NCBI GenBank assembly: GCA_025462985.1
Contig: JAOAPP010000583.1
Coordinates: 1-7,836, forward strand
DNA from: Bryobacterales bacterium
Lineage (GTDB): Bacteria > Acidobacteriota > Terriglobia > Bryobacterales > Bryobacteraceae
DNA: 7,836 bases
Direction of reading: 5' to 3'
Shown here: positions 1 to 7,192 of the stretch, in pieces
Position numbering within the stretch: the stretch's first letter is position 1
Layout: each line of letters opens with the position of its first letter
Program-made: the position numbers and the translations under genes
Notes under the pieces: model-generated
Told to the model about the DNA's origin: nothing
Database searches by the model: none
Seen by the model: only the letters and a program-made list of their open reading frames with translations

Positions 1-1494
1 TTGACCAGCACTGGGCAATTAAGAATACCTTCTCCGGAGAGGAGGCGCGTGCGCTACCACGCCGGGTCTATAGGAGAGGTCATCAGGTTCTACTCGGATA
101 AGGGCGGTGCGGGCCGCGGCAAAATTCAGAGAGTGCTCGCAGAGGGAATACGTGGTCTTTACGCTGGGTGGTCAGGTTCGGTTAAGTTGGTACGCTCTAT
201 TTGCATTGTGTTGCTCTCTTTGCTTCTGGAAGGTTGTACGAGGCCGGCTGTTCATGAACCGGTTACGCTGACTCTTCTCGATCAGGAGTGGACAACTAAG
301 GAGTTTACCGAGGCGCGCGAGCAGGAGTTGCAGCAATTCACTCGGGAAACAGGAATCCGAGTCAGGCTGCTTCCGGCTCCGGAATCCGCGCGGGAAAAGC
401 TCGCTTTGTGGCAAGATTTACTCGAGAAGGGGGCCTCAAGTCCGGATGTGTACGGCATCGATGTGATCTGGCCGCGAATTCTGGACGACTATTTCATAGA
501 TCTAAAGCCATATTTCGCTAACGAAATCTCCCTCCACTTTCCAGCGATAGCCGCCGCCTACACTGTGGATAACAAGTTGGTGGCGCTGCCGTACTATGCC
601 AACATCGGCCTTCTGTACTATCGCAGCGACCTCCTGCGACAGTATGGATATCGTGAGCCGCCCAAGACCTGGGACGAGCTTGAGGTTATGGCGGCTCGGA
701 TTCAAGCAGGCGAGCGAGCCAAAGGTAAGAAGGAGTTTTGGGGCTTTGTATGGCAAGGCGCTGCTACCGAAGCCTTGACCTGCAATGGGCTGGAATGGCA
801 GGCCTCCGACGATGCCGGACAGATCATCGAGGGGGACAAGACGATCAGCGTGAATAACCCGAACGCGATCCGGGCGTGGCGACGGGCGGCGCGCTGGGTT
901 GGTTCTATTTCACCACCCAGCGTAGTCGGATACAAGGAGTGGGACGCGCTGAACGCTTGGGTGGCAGGCGACGCAGCATTCATGCGCAATTGGACGATAG
1001 CCTACGTCGACAGCCAAGCAGCAGGATCGCCAATCCGAAACAAGTTCGATGTAACGCTCCTGCCTGCGGGTAAGGCAGGCCGCGTGGGTACTTTGGGAGG
1101 AGCCGGCCTGGCAGTTTCCCGATTCTCCGCTCATTCCCGTGAGGCCCTAGATCTGGTCCAGTATCTCTGCGGCAGAGACGTGCAGGTGAGGCGCTCTCGT
1201 GTCCTTTCGGAACCGCCCACTCGACCGGAACTCTACGAATTGCCTGAAGTACTTGAACTGAACCCCCGCTTTGCCCTGCTAAAGCGGGCATTTCGAGCTG
1301 GCATTGTTTCGCGTCCCTCAAACATCACTGGGAAAAAATACCAGGACGTCAGTGACGCTTACATCCAGGCAGTACACTCCGTGCTGACCGGCGAGAAGGG
1401 TGCGCCGGAAGCGGCTGCAGCCCTGGAGAATGAATTGGTTCGCATAACCGGTTTTAAGAAGCGACCGCCCGAAGAGCGATCAGCGCACCCGTGA
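1..1494 (+). CDS. Family-1 extracellular solute-binding lipoprotein, copy 1 (MalE/ThuE-like)
   Basis: Probable periplasmic, membrane-anchored carbohydrate-binding protein of the ABC-importer type. Family hallmarks are an N-terminal LTLLDQEW strand, the core NIGLLYYRSDLLRQYG followed by PPKTWDEL, and a late GGAGLAVSRFSAHSREAL segment. A hydrophobic stretch (CIVLLSLLLEGC) ends in a lipobox with Cys at 235-237, so the mature protein starts there as a lipoprotein. Glu at -2 of the lipobox is unusual. The frame is open to the window edge and the start is undecided: TTG at 1, GTG at 49 (AGGAGG only 3 nt upstream), GTG at 133 (conserved in copy 2, giving Cys35) or TTG at 187 (giving Cys17). Signal-peptide length favours 133 or 187. 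No permease genes are adjacent, so it may serve sensing rather than transport. The fold is clear; the ligand is not known. Confidence 0.85.
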   Translation: MTSTGQLRIPSPERRRVRYHAGSIGEVIRFYSDKGGAGRGKIQRVLAEGIRGLYAGWSGSVKLVRSICIVLLSLLLEGCTRPAVHEPVTLTLLDQEWTTKEFTEAREQELQQFTRETGIRVRLLPAPESAREKLALWQDLLEKGASSPDVYGIDVIWPRILDDYFIDLKPYFANEISLHFPAIAAAYTVDNKLVALPYYANIGLLYYRSDLLRQYGYREPPKTWDELEVMAARIQAGERAKGKKEFWGFVWQGAATEALTCNGLEWQASDDAGQIIEGDKTISVNNPNAIRAWRRAARWVGSISPPSVVGYKEWDALNAWVAGDAAFMRNWTIAYVDSQAAGSPIRNKFDVTLLPAGKAGRVGTLGGAGLAVSRFSAHSREALDLVQYLCGRDVQVRRSRVLSEPPTRPELYELPEVLELNPRFALLKRAFRAGIVSRPSNITGKKYQDVSDAYIQAVHSVLTGEKGAPEAAAALENELVRITGFKKRPPEERSAHP

Positions 1495-1548
1495 AGGGAA
1501 GTCGCTCGCAACGGTGAGCTCAATTATGCTTTGAGAAAGGCCGTAACC

Positions 1549-2967
1549 ATGGTTCCGCCTGTACCAGTTATCGCGCACACCGGGCCAATTGACCGTCTCC
1601 CACGACCGATTCAGAGCGTGGTTGCACGGGAAGTCCGCGGCCTTCACGCTTCCAGCAAGACCCTGTGCGCTGCCTGCATCGCATTGCTTTCCTTGCTTCT
1701 GGAAGGTTGTACTCGGCCATCTGTTCATGAACCGGTTACGCTGACTTTTCTGGATCAGGAATGGACGACCAAGACTTTCAGGGAGGGCCGCCGGCAGGAG
1801 TTGCAGCAATTCACTCGGGAAACAGGAATTCAAGTCAAGTTGCTGCCATCTCCGGAGGCAGCTCGGGAACAGCTAGTTTTGTGGCGAGAGTTACTTCGGA
1901 CAGGCGCGTCCGATCCTGACGTGTACGGCCTAGATGTGATCTGGCCTGGAATGCTCGCCGAATATTTCATAGATCTCAAGCCATATTTCGCCAACGAAAT
2001 TTCCGCCCACTTTCCGGCGATCGTGGCCAGCTACACCGTGGACAAAAAGCTCGTGGCGTTGCCGCATCATGGCAACGTCGGGCTACTCTATTATCGGGCG
2101 GACCTTCTGCGACAGTACGGTTATCGTGCTCCGCCCGGGACCTGGGACGAGCTGGAAAGCATGGCGGCTCGGATTCAGGCGGGCGAACGAGCCAAAGGCA
2201 AGAAAGAGTTTTGGGGCTTTGTGTGGCAAGGAGCTGCTGCCGAAGCTTTGACCTGCAACGCACTGGAATGGCAGGCCTCAGACGGCGGCGGGCGGATCAT
2301 CGAAGAGGACAAGACCATCAGCGTGAATAATCCGAACGCGATCCGGGCGTGGCAAAGGGCGGCGCGTTGGGTTGGTTCTATTTCACCACCCGGTGTAGTC
2401 GGATACAAGGAGTGGGACGCGCTGGGCGCTTGGGTGGCCGGCGACGCAGCATTCATGCGCAATTGGCCGATGGCCTACGTTGACAGCCAAGCGGCAGGGT
2501 CGTCAATCCGAAATAAGTTCGATGTAGCCCCCGTGCCTGGGGGTAAGGCGGGCCGCGTTGGTACTCTGGGAGGACTCGGCTTGGCAGTTTCCCGATTCTC
2601 GGTTCATCGCCGTGAAGCCTTAGAGCTGGTCCGGTATCTATGCAGCAGAGATGAGCAGGTGAGGCACTCCCGCGTGCTTTCGGAGCCTCCCACTTTACAG
2701 GAAGCCTACGACCTGCCTGAAGTACTTGGACCAAATCCCCGTTTTGCCCTATTGAGGCAAGCGTTCCAGACCGGCATCATTTCGCGTCCTTCGAACGTCA
2801 CCGGCAAGAAATACCAGGACGTGAGCGACGCTTACATGCAGGCAGTGCACTCCGTGTTGACTCGGGAGAAGAATGCGCCAGAAGCAGCCGCAGCCCTGGA
2901 GAACAAGTTGGTTCGCATCACCAGCTTCAAGAAGGGACCGCCCCAAGAGACATCAGCTCACCCGTGA
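1549..2967 (+). CDS. Family-1 extracellular solute-binding lipoprotein, copy 2 (tandem paralogue)
   Basis: Paralogue of the preceding gene, colinear over the whole mature protein and about four-fifths identical by eye. It has the same SBP core (NVGLLYYRADLLRQYG, PPGTWDEL, GGLGLAVSRFSVH) and the same lipobox LLLEGC, with Cys at 1708-1710. I give the ATG at 1549 because GAAAGG lies 8 nt upstream. The GTG at 1618 gives a more normal signal peptide (Cys31) and is the start position shared with copy 1, so it may be the true start; the frame is also open to a TTG at 1531. A notable difference is the segment after ALP: His-His-Gly here and Tyr-Tyr-Ala in copy 1, in a region that lines the ligand cleft in this family. 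The two copies may therefore bind different ligands. It lies 120 nt upstream of the membrane sigma-54 activator on the same strand and could be co-transcribed with it. Confidence 0.85.
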   Translation: MVPPVPVIAHTGPIDRLPRPIQSVVAREVRGLHASSKTLCAACIALLSLLLEGCTRPSVHEPVTLTFLDQEWTTKTFREGRRQELQQFTRETGIQVKLLPSPEAAREQLVLWRELLRTGASDPDVYGLDVIWPGMLAEYFIDLKPYFANEISAHFPAIVASYTVDKKLVALPHHGNVGLLYYRADLLRQYGYRAPPGTWDELESMAARIQAGERAKGKKEFWGFVWQGAAAEALTCNALEWQASDGGGRIIEEDKTISVNNPNAIRAWQRAARWVGSISPPGVVGYKEWDALGAWVAGDAAFMRNWPMAYVDSQAAGSSIRNKFDVAPVPGGKAGRVGTLGGLGLAVSRFSVHRREALELVRYLCSRDEQVRHSRVLSEPPTLQEAYDLPEVLGPNPRFALLRQAFQTGIISRPSNVTGKKYQDVSDAYMQAVHSVLTREKNAPEAAAALENKLVRITSFKKGPPQETSAHP

Positions 2968-3077
2968 AAGGAAGTTCTAAACCGGTCAATTAACCTCGCC
3001 TCAATCGGGTTCTGCTTCAAGCTCGTTGCGCCGACGGTAAGGGTATGACGTGAGTTCGAGGTCAGCAATAGCTCGAC

Positions 3078-3083
3078 AAGGGA
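3078..3083 (+). promoter_or_regulatory. Ribosome binding site of the membrane sigma-54 activator
   Basis: AAGGGA lies 4 nt before the ATG at 3088. The spacing is slightly short, but it supports this start. I found no convincing -35/-10 or -24/-12 promoter in 2968-3087. Confidence 0.55.
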
Positions 3084-3087
3084 ACCG

Positions 3088-5775
3088 ATGGGGCTTCACA
3101 CCGCAAGAGGATTGAATCGGTGGGCAAAAAGCGCTGAAGCGGAAACTCTTCAGGCTGGCCGGCTCAACATCGGCCCCCGTTTGATACTCGGATTCGCGGT
3201 CATCATCTTCTCGATGTTAGCCGCGGACGCGGTGGTGCTTTGGCAGTTCCACCTGGTGCGCACTGAGGCGGAGCACCTGAACGGTATCGACCAGAAGCTG
3301 GTCGCCGTCCTACGCGTTCATACCAGTCTGTCGGCTTTTCATGATCGGCTGGAAGCGCTGGTGGACTCCCAGGACGCCCGTCGACTCGTGATAGAAGCCG
3401 GACCGCTTCGTACCGCGGTCCTGGAAGACAGCCGTCGCGCAATGAGCGCCCTCAGTCTCGCGCCTTTCGACCTCCAGCGAGATCCGACCATCCTGCCTAC
3501 CCTGCAAGCCGTTCGGAGCGCGCTACCATCGCAGCTTGAGGCCATCACCACACTGGCCACCTCCGGCGACTGGCGGGCGGTGCGCCTGCGTTTGGCGAAC
3601 CAAGTAACGCCACTGAAATCACTCACCGAGGCGCTGGTCGAAACCGTCGACCATGAGGTAGGCGAAGAGCAGGCCCGAACCGTGCGGAACATTAAGCGCG
3701 TGCAACGTCTGGTTTTTCTGGTTGTGCCGGTGACCACTGTCTTCACCTTGCTGATCGCTGCGACGCTCGGCTTGGCCATTACGCGTAGCATCACGCAGCC
3801 GCTAGCGCGTTTGGTGGAAGGCGCAAAAGCGTTGGCCCGGGGCGAATTTCAACATCAAGTGTCTGTCACCGGGAACGATGAACTCGCTCACCTCGGCCGG
3901 GTGTTCAACGATACAGCCCGGCGCCTGCGCGATCTCTACGCGACTCTGCAGAGCAGCGAAGATCGGCTCCGGCTTGTCATCGATACGATTCCGGCGCATG
4001 TCTGGAGCACTGTGCCTGACGGCTCCGTTGATTTCATCAATCAACGTTGGCTGCAATCTACGGGTTTATCTGTGGAGGGTGGCATGGGCTGGAATTGGGA
4101 CTCCGCACTTCATCCCGATGACCGAGCGAGGTTCATCGAGGAGTGGCGCTCAGCCGTGGCCGCCGGGGAACCGATGGAAACAGAAGCACGCCTGCGGCAG
4201 GCTGATGGGGGGCATCGCTGGTCGCTGATCCGCAACGTGCCGCTACGCGATGACTTGGGAAACATAGTTAAATGGTATGGAACGAGTATCGATATCGAAG
4301 ATCGAAAGCAGGCCGAAGATGCCCTGCGGCATAGCCAGGCCTACTTATCCGAAGCACAACGATTAAGCCTTACCGGCAGCTTCGGCTGGAAGGTTTCGAC
4401 TGGCGAGATCCTCTGGTCAGCGGAGACCTTTCGAATCTTCCAATACGACCGAGCGACGAAACCGTCCCTGGACCTCGCTTTCCAACGGACTCATCCGGAA
4501 GACGCGCTCATCGTGAAACAGACGGTCGCGCGCGCATCGCAGAATGGGAACAATTTTGATTTTGAACATCGCTTGCTGATGCCGGATGGTTCCGTCAAAT
4601 ATGTCCATGTTGTGGCTCGTGGTGAAAGAGATGAATCGGGGGAGCTTAAGTTCCTTGGAGCGGTGATGGACGTCACCGCGGCCAAACAGTCACAGCAGGC
4701 TCTGGAACAGGCGTTCCGTGAGATTAAGACGCTGAAAGATCAGCTCCAATCTGAGAACATCGTGCTCCGGGAAGAAATCGATAGGGCATCGATGTTCGAG
4801 GAAATCGTCGGAAGTTCCGCCGCCCTGCAAGCGGTGCTTTCTCGCGTATCCAAGGTCGCTCCCACCGACTCCAGCGTTCTGGTTACCGGCGAGACCGGGA
4901 CTGGTAAAGAACTTTTTGCCCGCGCCATTCACAGGCGTTCTCAGCGCTCCTCCCGCGCGTTTGTGAGTGTGAACTGTGCAGCCATTCCGCGCGACTTGAT
5001 CGCCTCAGAATTGTTCGGCCATGAGAAGGGCGCGTTTACGGGGGCAATTCAGCGACGTTTTGGGCGATTTGAGCTGGCCGAAGGAGGCACGATCTTTCTA
5101 GATGAAATCGGAGAGCTTCCCGCCGAGACCCAGATCGCTCTGTTGCGTGTTTTACAGGAGCACGAATTTGAGCGTGTCGGTGGAACTGGATCCATCCGAA
5201 CTGATGTTCGGGTGATCGCCGCCACTAACCGTGACTTGCAGGCTGCCATCGCCGAGGGCACGTTTCGTAGCGACCTGTTTTACCGGCTCAACGTTTTTCC
5301 GATTGAGGTTCCTGCTCTGCGGGAACGAAAGGAAGACATTCCCATGCTGGTCGAGTACTTCATCGATCGTTATGCAAGGAAAGCGGGAAAGAGTTTTCAG
5401 GCGGTGAACAAAAAGAGCCTCGATCTGCTTCAGGCGTATCCCTGGCCCGGTAACATTCGCGAATTGCAGAACGTGGTTGAGCGATCTGTCGTTGTGTGCG
5501 AAACGGAGAATTTCTCAGTCGATGAGAGTTGGCTTTCGCGGCAATCTGTTGCAAGCGAGCCGAAAAGCCAGCTGGAGCTATCTCAAAAGCTTGCTGCCCA
5601 AGAGAAAGAAATGATTGAGGCTGCCCTGCGCGAAAGCGGAGGACGGGTGTCCGGACCGTCAGGCGCCGCTGCCAAACTGGGTATTCCCGGATCTACGCTG
5701 GAATCGAAGATCAAGTCGTTAAAAATCAACAAGAATCGTTTCAAAACTGCAGATCGCTCAACAACCCGCGCTTAA
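3088..5775 (+). CDS. Membrane-bound HAMP-PAS-PAS sigma-54-dependent transcriptional activator
   Basis: One-component transmembrane enhancer-binding protein of 895 aa. Visible order: cytoplasmic N-terminus; TM1 at about 32-52; a mainly helical periplasmic region at about 53-205 (four-helix-bundle-like); TM2 at about 208-232; HAMP at about 230-283; PAS 1 at about 290-410, ending YGTSIDIEDRKQAE; PAS 2 at about 419-535; a short coiled coil at about 535-568; the sigma-54 AAA+ domain from about 572; and a Fis-type HTH at about 845-885. The AAA+ domain looks fully active: Walker A GETGTGKE (601-608), sigma-54 contact loop GAFTGA (648-653), Walker B GTIFLDE (667-673), and the FRSDLFYR arginine region (Arg727, Arg733). 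There is no HisKA, HATPase or receiver domain, so the signal should pass directly from periplasm to ATPase. In the HTH, Gly868 sits at the start of the recognition helix (IPGSTL), where I would expect a basic residue. It follows two binding-protein genes and precedes a sigma-54 promoter with a palindrome, its likely target. Function class is near certain; the signal is unknown. Confidence 0.93.
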   Translation: MGLHTARGLNRWAKSAEAETLQAGRLNIGPRLILGFAVIIFSMLAADAVVLWQFHLVRTEAEHLNGIDQKLVAVLRVHTSLSAFHDRLEALVDSQDARRLVIEAGPLRTAVLEDSRRAMSALSLAPFDLQRDPTILPTLQAVRSALPSQLEAITTLATSGDWRAVRLRLANQVTPLKSLTEALVETVDHEVGEEQARTVRNIKRVQRLVFLVVPVTTVFTLLIAATLGLAITRSITQPLARLVEGAKALARGEFQHQVSVTGNDELAHLGRVFNDTARRLRDLYATLQSSEDRLRLVIDTIPAHVWSTVPDGSVDFINQRWLQSTGLSVEGGMGWNWDSALHPDDRARFIEEWRSAVAAGEPMETEARLRQADGGHRWSLIRNVPLRDDLGNIVKWYGTSIDIEDRKQAEDALRHSQAYLSEAQRLSLTGSFGWKVSTGEILWSAETFRIFQYDRATKPSLDLAFQRTHPEDALIVKQTVARASQNGNNFDFEHRLLMPDGSVKYVHVVARGERDESGELKFLGAVMDVTAAKQSQQALEQAFREIKTLKDQLQSENIVLREEIDRASMFEEIVGSSAALQAVLSRVSKVAPTDSSVLVTGETGTGKELFARAIHRRSQRSSRAFVSVNCAAIPRDLIASELFGHEKGAFTGAIQRRFGRFELAEGGTIFLDEIGELPAETQIALLRVLQEHEFERVGGTGSIRTDVRVIAATNRDLQAAIAEGTFRSDLFYRLNVFPIEVPALRERKEDIPMLVEYFIDRYARKAGKSFQAVNKKSLDLLQAYPWPGNIRELQNVVERSVVVCETENFSVDESWLSRQSVASEPKSQLELSQKLAAQEKEMIEAALRESGGRVSGPSGAAAKLGIPGSTLESKIKSLKINKNRFKTADRSTTRA

Positions 5776-5815
5776 GTTAAGTAGCTTTGCGCAACAAGCC
5801 TCAATAGAGCCACGG

Positions 5816-5849
5816 TTACGAAGTTTCGCAAATTTGCGAAACTTCGTAA
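5816..5849 (+). promoter_or_regulatory. Perfect 34-bp palindrome, candidate bEBP upstream activating site
   Basis: The half-site TTACGAAGTTTCGCAAA is followed at once by its exact reverse complement: 17 + 17 bp, no spacer and no mismatch. The centre is between 5832 and 5833, about 60 nt upstream of the -24 GG and about 85 nt upstream of the predicted start site, a normal distance for an enhancer bound by a sigma-54 activator. The likely binder is the Fis-HTH protein ending 40 nt upstream. It could also act as a terminator for that gene, since the flank TAATTAATTTATTTG is T-rich, but there is no loop and no uninterrupted T run, so a protein site fits better. Confidence 0.7.
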
Positions 5850-5868
5850 TTAATTTATTTGTTAAGTG
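5846..5868 (+). promoter_or_regulatory. AT-rich spacer between palindrome and sigma-54 promoter
   Basis: This stretch is almost entirely A/T with scattered G, in otherwise GC-rich DNA. Sigma-54 promoters often carry an IHF or intrinsic-bend site between enhancer and core promoter. I do not see a good IHF consensus, so I call only an intrinsically flexible or bent segment. Confidence 0.3.
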
Positions 5869-5890
5869 GTGTAGTTTCAGCATCTTGCGA

Positions 5891-5907
5891 TTGGCGCCCC
5901 GCTTGCA
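5891..5907 (+). promoter_or_regulatory. Sigma-54 (-24/-12) promoter
   Basis: TTGGCGCCCCGCTTGCA matches the RpoN consensus TTGGCACG-N4-TTGCA with two mismatches, and has the exact GG-N10-GC spacing (GG at 5893-5894, GC at 5905-5906). Transcription would start near 5918, giving a leader of about 120 nt before the ATG at 6039. It sits between a gene for a sigma-54 activator and the putative operon it would drive, which strongly supports the call. Confidence 0.8.
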
Positions 5908-6025
5908 TTTACTGTGTGCAGGAAAGGATCGGATAAGTGCTGTGGCGGGTGTTAACAAGAACTTGTTGCCGGATTTGACCAACGCCAAAAGTGTTACCTG
6001 CAGGCGCTGCTTTAACGGTGCCGAA

Positions 6026-6031
6026 AAGGAG
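6026..6031 (+). promoter_or_regulatory. Ribosome binding site of the Clp-like ATPase
   Basis: AAGGAG lies 7 nt before the ATG at 6039. It decides the start against an in-frame ATG at 5991, which would add 16 unconserved-looking residues and has no comparable site. Confidence 0.75.
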
Positions 6032-6038
6032 AAGCGAA

Positions 6039-7106
6039 ATGTCGAGGCTCGCATTATTAGATACCACTAAGACGGGAAGGCAGGCGGAGGACCTGGAGAA
6101 CAAACTCCGCCACCTCATCATTGGACAAGATGAAGCAATTCACGAGATCGTGAGGGCTTATCAGACTTACCTGGCAGGCCTGGCACCGGTCGGCCGGCCG
6201 ACCGCCAATTTCCTCTTCCTGGGGCCGACGGGCTCTGGGAAGACTCGCATCGTCGAGGCGACCGCCGGATCCCTGCTGAATGATCCTGGAGCAGTCATCA
6301 AGATCGACTGCGCGGAGTTTCAGCACAGCCATGAAATCGCCAAGTTGATCGGTTCGCCTCCGGGATACCTGGGACACCGCGAAACGCATCCCTTGTTGTC
6401 GCAAGAAACGCTGAATCAACACCACACAGAAAACGTCAAGCTCACTTTTGTGCTCTTCGACGAAATCGAAAAGGCATCCGACGCTCTGTGGAATCTTCTC
6501 CTGGGCATTCTTGACAAGGCAACCTTGACGATGGGCGACAACCGCAGGGTCGATTTCTCGTCGGCGATGGTTTTCTTGACCAGCAATCTCGGGGCGGCGG
6601 AAATGAGTTCGCTAGTCAGTCCGCGGCTGGGCTTCAATGTTCCTTCGTTCGAGGACGCCAGTGGTAAGGAGAGACTAAGTACTCGGATTTCTGGCGCCGG
6701 CATAGCGGCCGCGCGTCGAAAGTTCACGCCGGAGTTCATCAACCGTTTGGACAAAATCGTAGTCTTCAAATCTCTCGGTAATGAGGAACTGCGCAGGATT
6801 GTTGATATTGAGCTTGAGATGGTCCAACAGCGTATCCAGACCGCTGCCGCCAGCAAGCCGTTCCTGCTTAATGTCGCCGATGACGCCAGGGAGTTTTTGC
6901 TGTCGGAAGGAAGCGATTTCAGGTATGGCGCGCGGCATTTGAAGCGTGCGATCGAGCGCCTACTCGTACAACCGCTCTCGAGCCTGATGGCGAGCGGCCA
7001 GATTCATCGGGGCGATCGCATCCGCGTGAGCCACAGCGAGGGCTCACCCTCACTCATGTTCTTCCGCGAGGCAGGAGACATGGAAGCGTGGGCCGCTGCT
7101 GCCTAA
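6039..7106 (+). CDS. Stand-alone ClpA/ClpB D2-type AAA+ ATPase
   Basis: A 355-aa protein equal to the second ATPase domain (D2) plus C-terminal small domain of Clp/Hsp100 unfoldases. Motifs in order: HLIIGQDEAI entry; Walker A GPTGSGKT (62-69); aromatic pore loop GSPPGYLGH (105-113), which grips substrate in the family; Walker B VLFDEIEKA (Asp141, Glu142); sensor 1 TSNLG; arginine finger FTPEFINRLD (Arg236); sensor 2 YGARHLKRAIE (Arg299). All catalytic elements look intact, so it should form an ATP-driven ring that remodels or unfolds protein. It lacks the N-domain, D1 and middle domain of ClpA/ClpB/ClpV (usually 750-880 aa). It also lacks a zinc finger, so it is not ClpX. I see no clear ClpP-docking IGF-type loop, so work without a protease is possible. 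It is first in a probable operon behind the sigma-54 promoter at 5891. The substrate is unknown. Confidence 0.88.
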   Translation: MSRLALLDTTKTGRQAEDLENKLRHLIIGQDEAIHEIVRAYQTYLAGLAPVGRPTANFLFLGPTGSGKTRIVEATAGSLLNDPGAVIKIDCAEFQHSHEIAKLIGSPPGYLGHRETHPLLSQETLNQHHTENVKLTFVLFDEIEKASDALWNLLLGILDKATLTMGDNRRVDFSSAMVFLTSNLGAAEMSSLVSPRLGFNVPSFEDASGKERLSTRISGAGIAAARRKFTPEFINRLDKIVVFKSLGNEELRRIVDIELEMVQQRIQTAAASKPFLLNVADDAREFLLSEGSDFRYGARHLKRAIERLLVQPLSSLMASGQIHRGDRIRVSHSEGSPSLMFFREAGDMEAWAAAA

Positions 7107-7192
7107 CACGTCCGGCAGCGCGGTGGGCGAATCAGTAGACAAGATCCTATGGGGGCCGCTAATGGCAATGATCTCGTTTCAGGACAGGGCAG

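Noticed and set aside
1..132. Use of the whole upstream open frame of copy 1 as a real N-terminal extension, including GTG 49 behind AGGAGG and a hypothetical ATC start at 82 behind AGGAG.
   Set aside because: Either would put 52 or more residues before the lipobox Cys; spacing from AGGAGG to GTG 49 is only 3 nt; ATC is a very rare start; similarity to copy 2 begins only near 126.
2968..3087. Sigma-54 or sigma-70 promoter directly upstream of the membrane activator.
   Set aside because: No GG-N10-GC pair is present (the GGG near 3007 and TTGC near 3026 are 18 nt apart), and TATGAC at 3044 has no -35 at proper spacing.
3339..3794. 151-aa reverse-strand open frame inside the membrane activator gene (and 146 aa at 6416-6856 inside the Clp-like gene).
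   Set aside because: Both are antisense to clear protein-domain coding sequence, are Ser/Arg-rich as expected of GC-rich shadows, and show no motif.
5834..6070. 78-aa open frame on the + strand across the regulatory region.
   Set aside because: It runs through half the palindrome, the sigma-54 promoter and the start of the Clp-like gene, has no ribosome site and no recognisable domain.
7107..7192. A second sigma-54 promoter around TGGCAATGATCTCGTTTC before the STAS-like gene.
   Set aside because: The -12 half reads GT instead of GC at the required spacing, so the core is not met.
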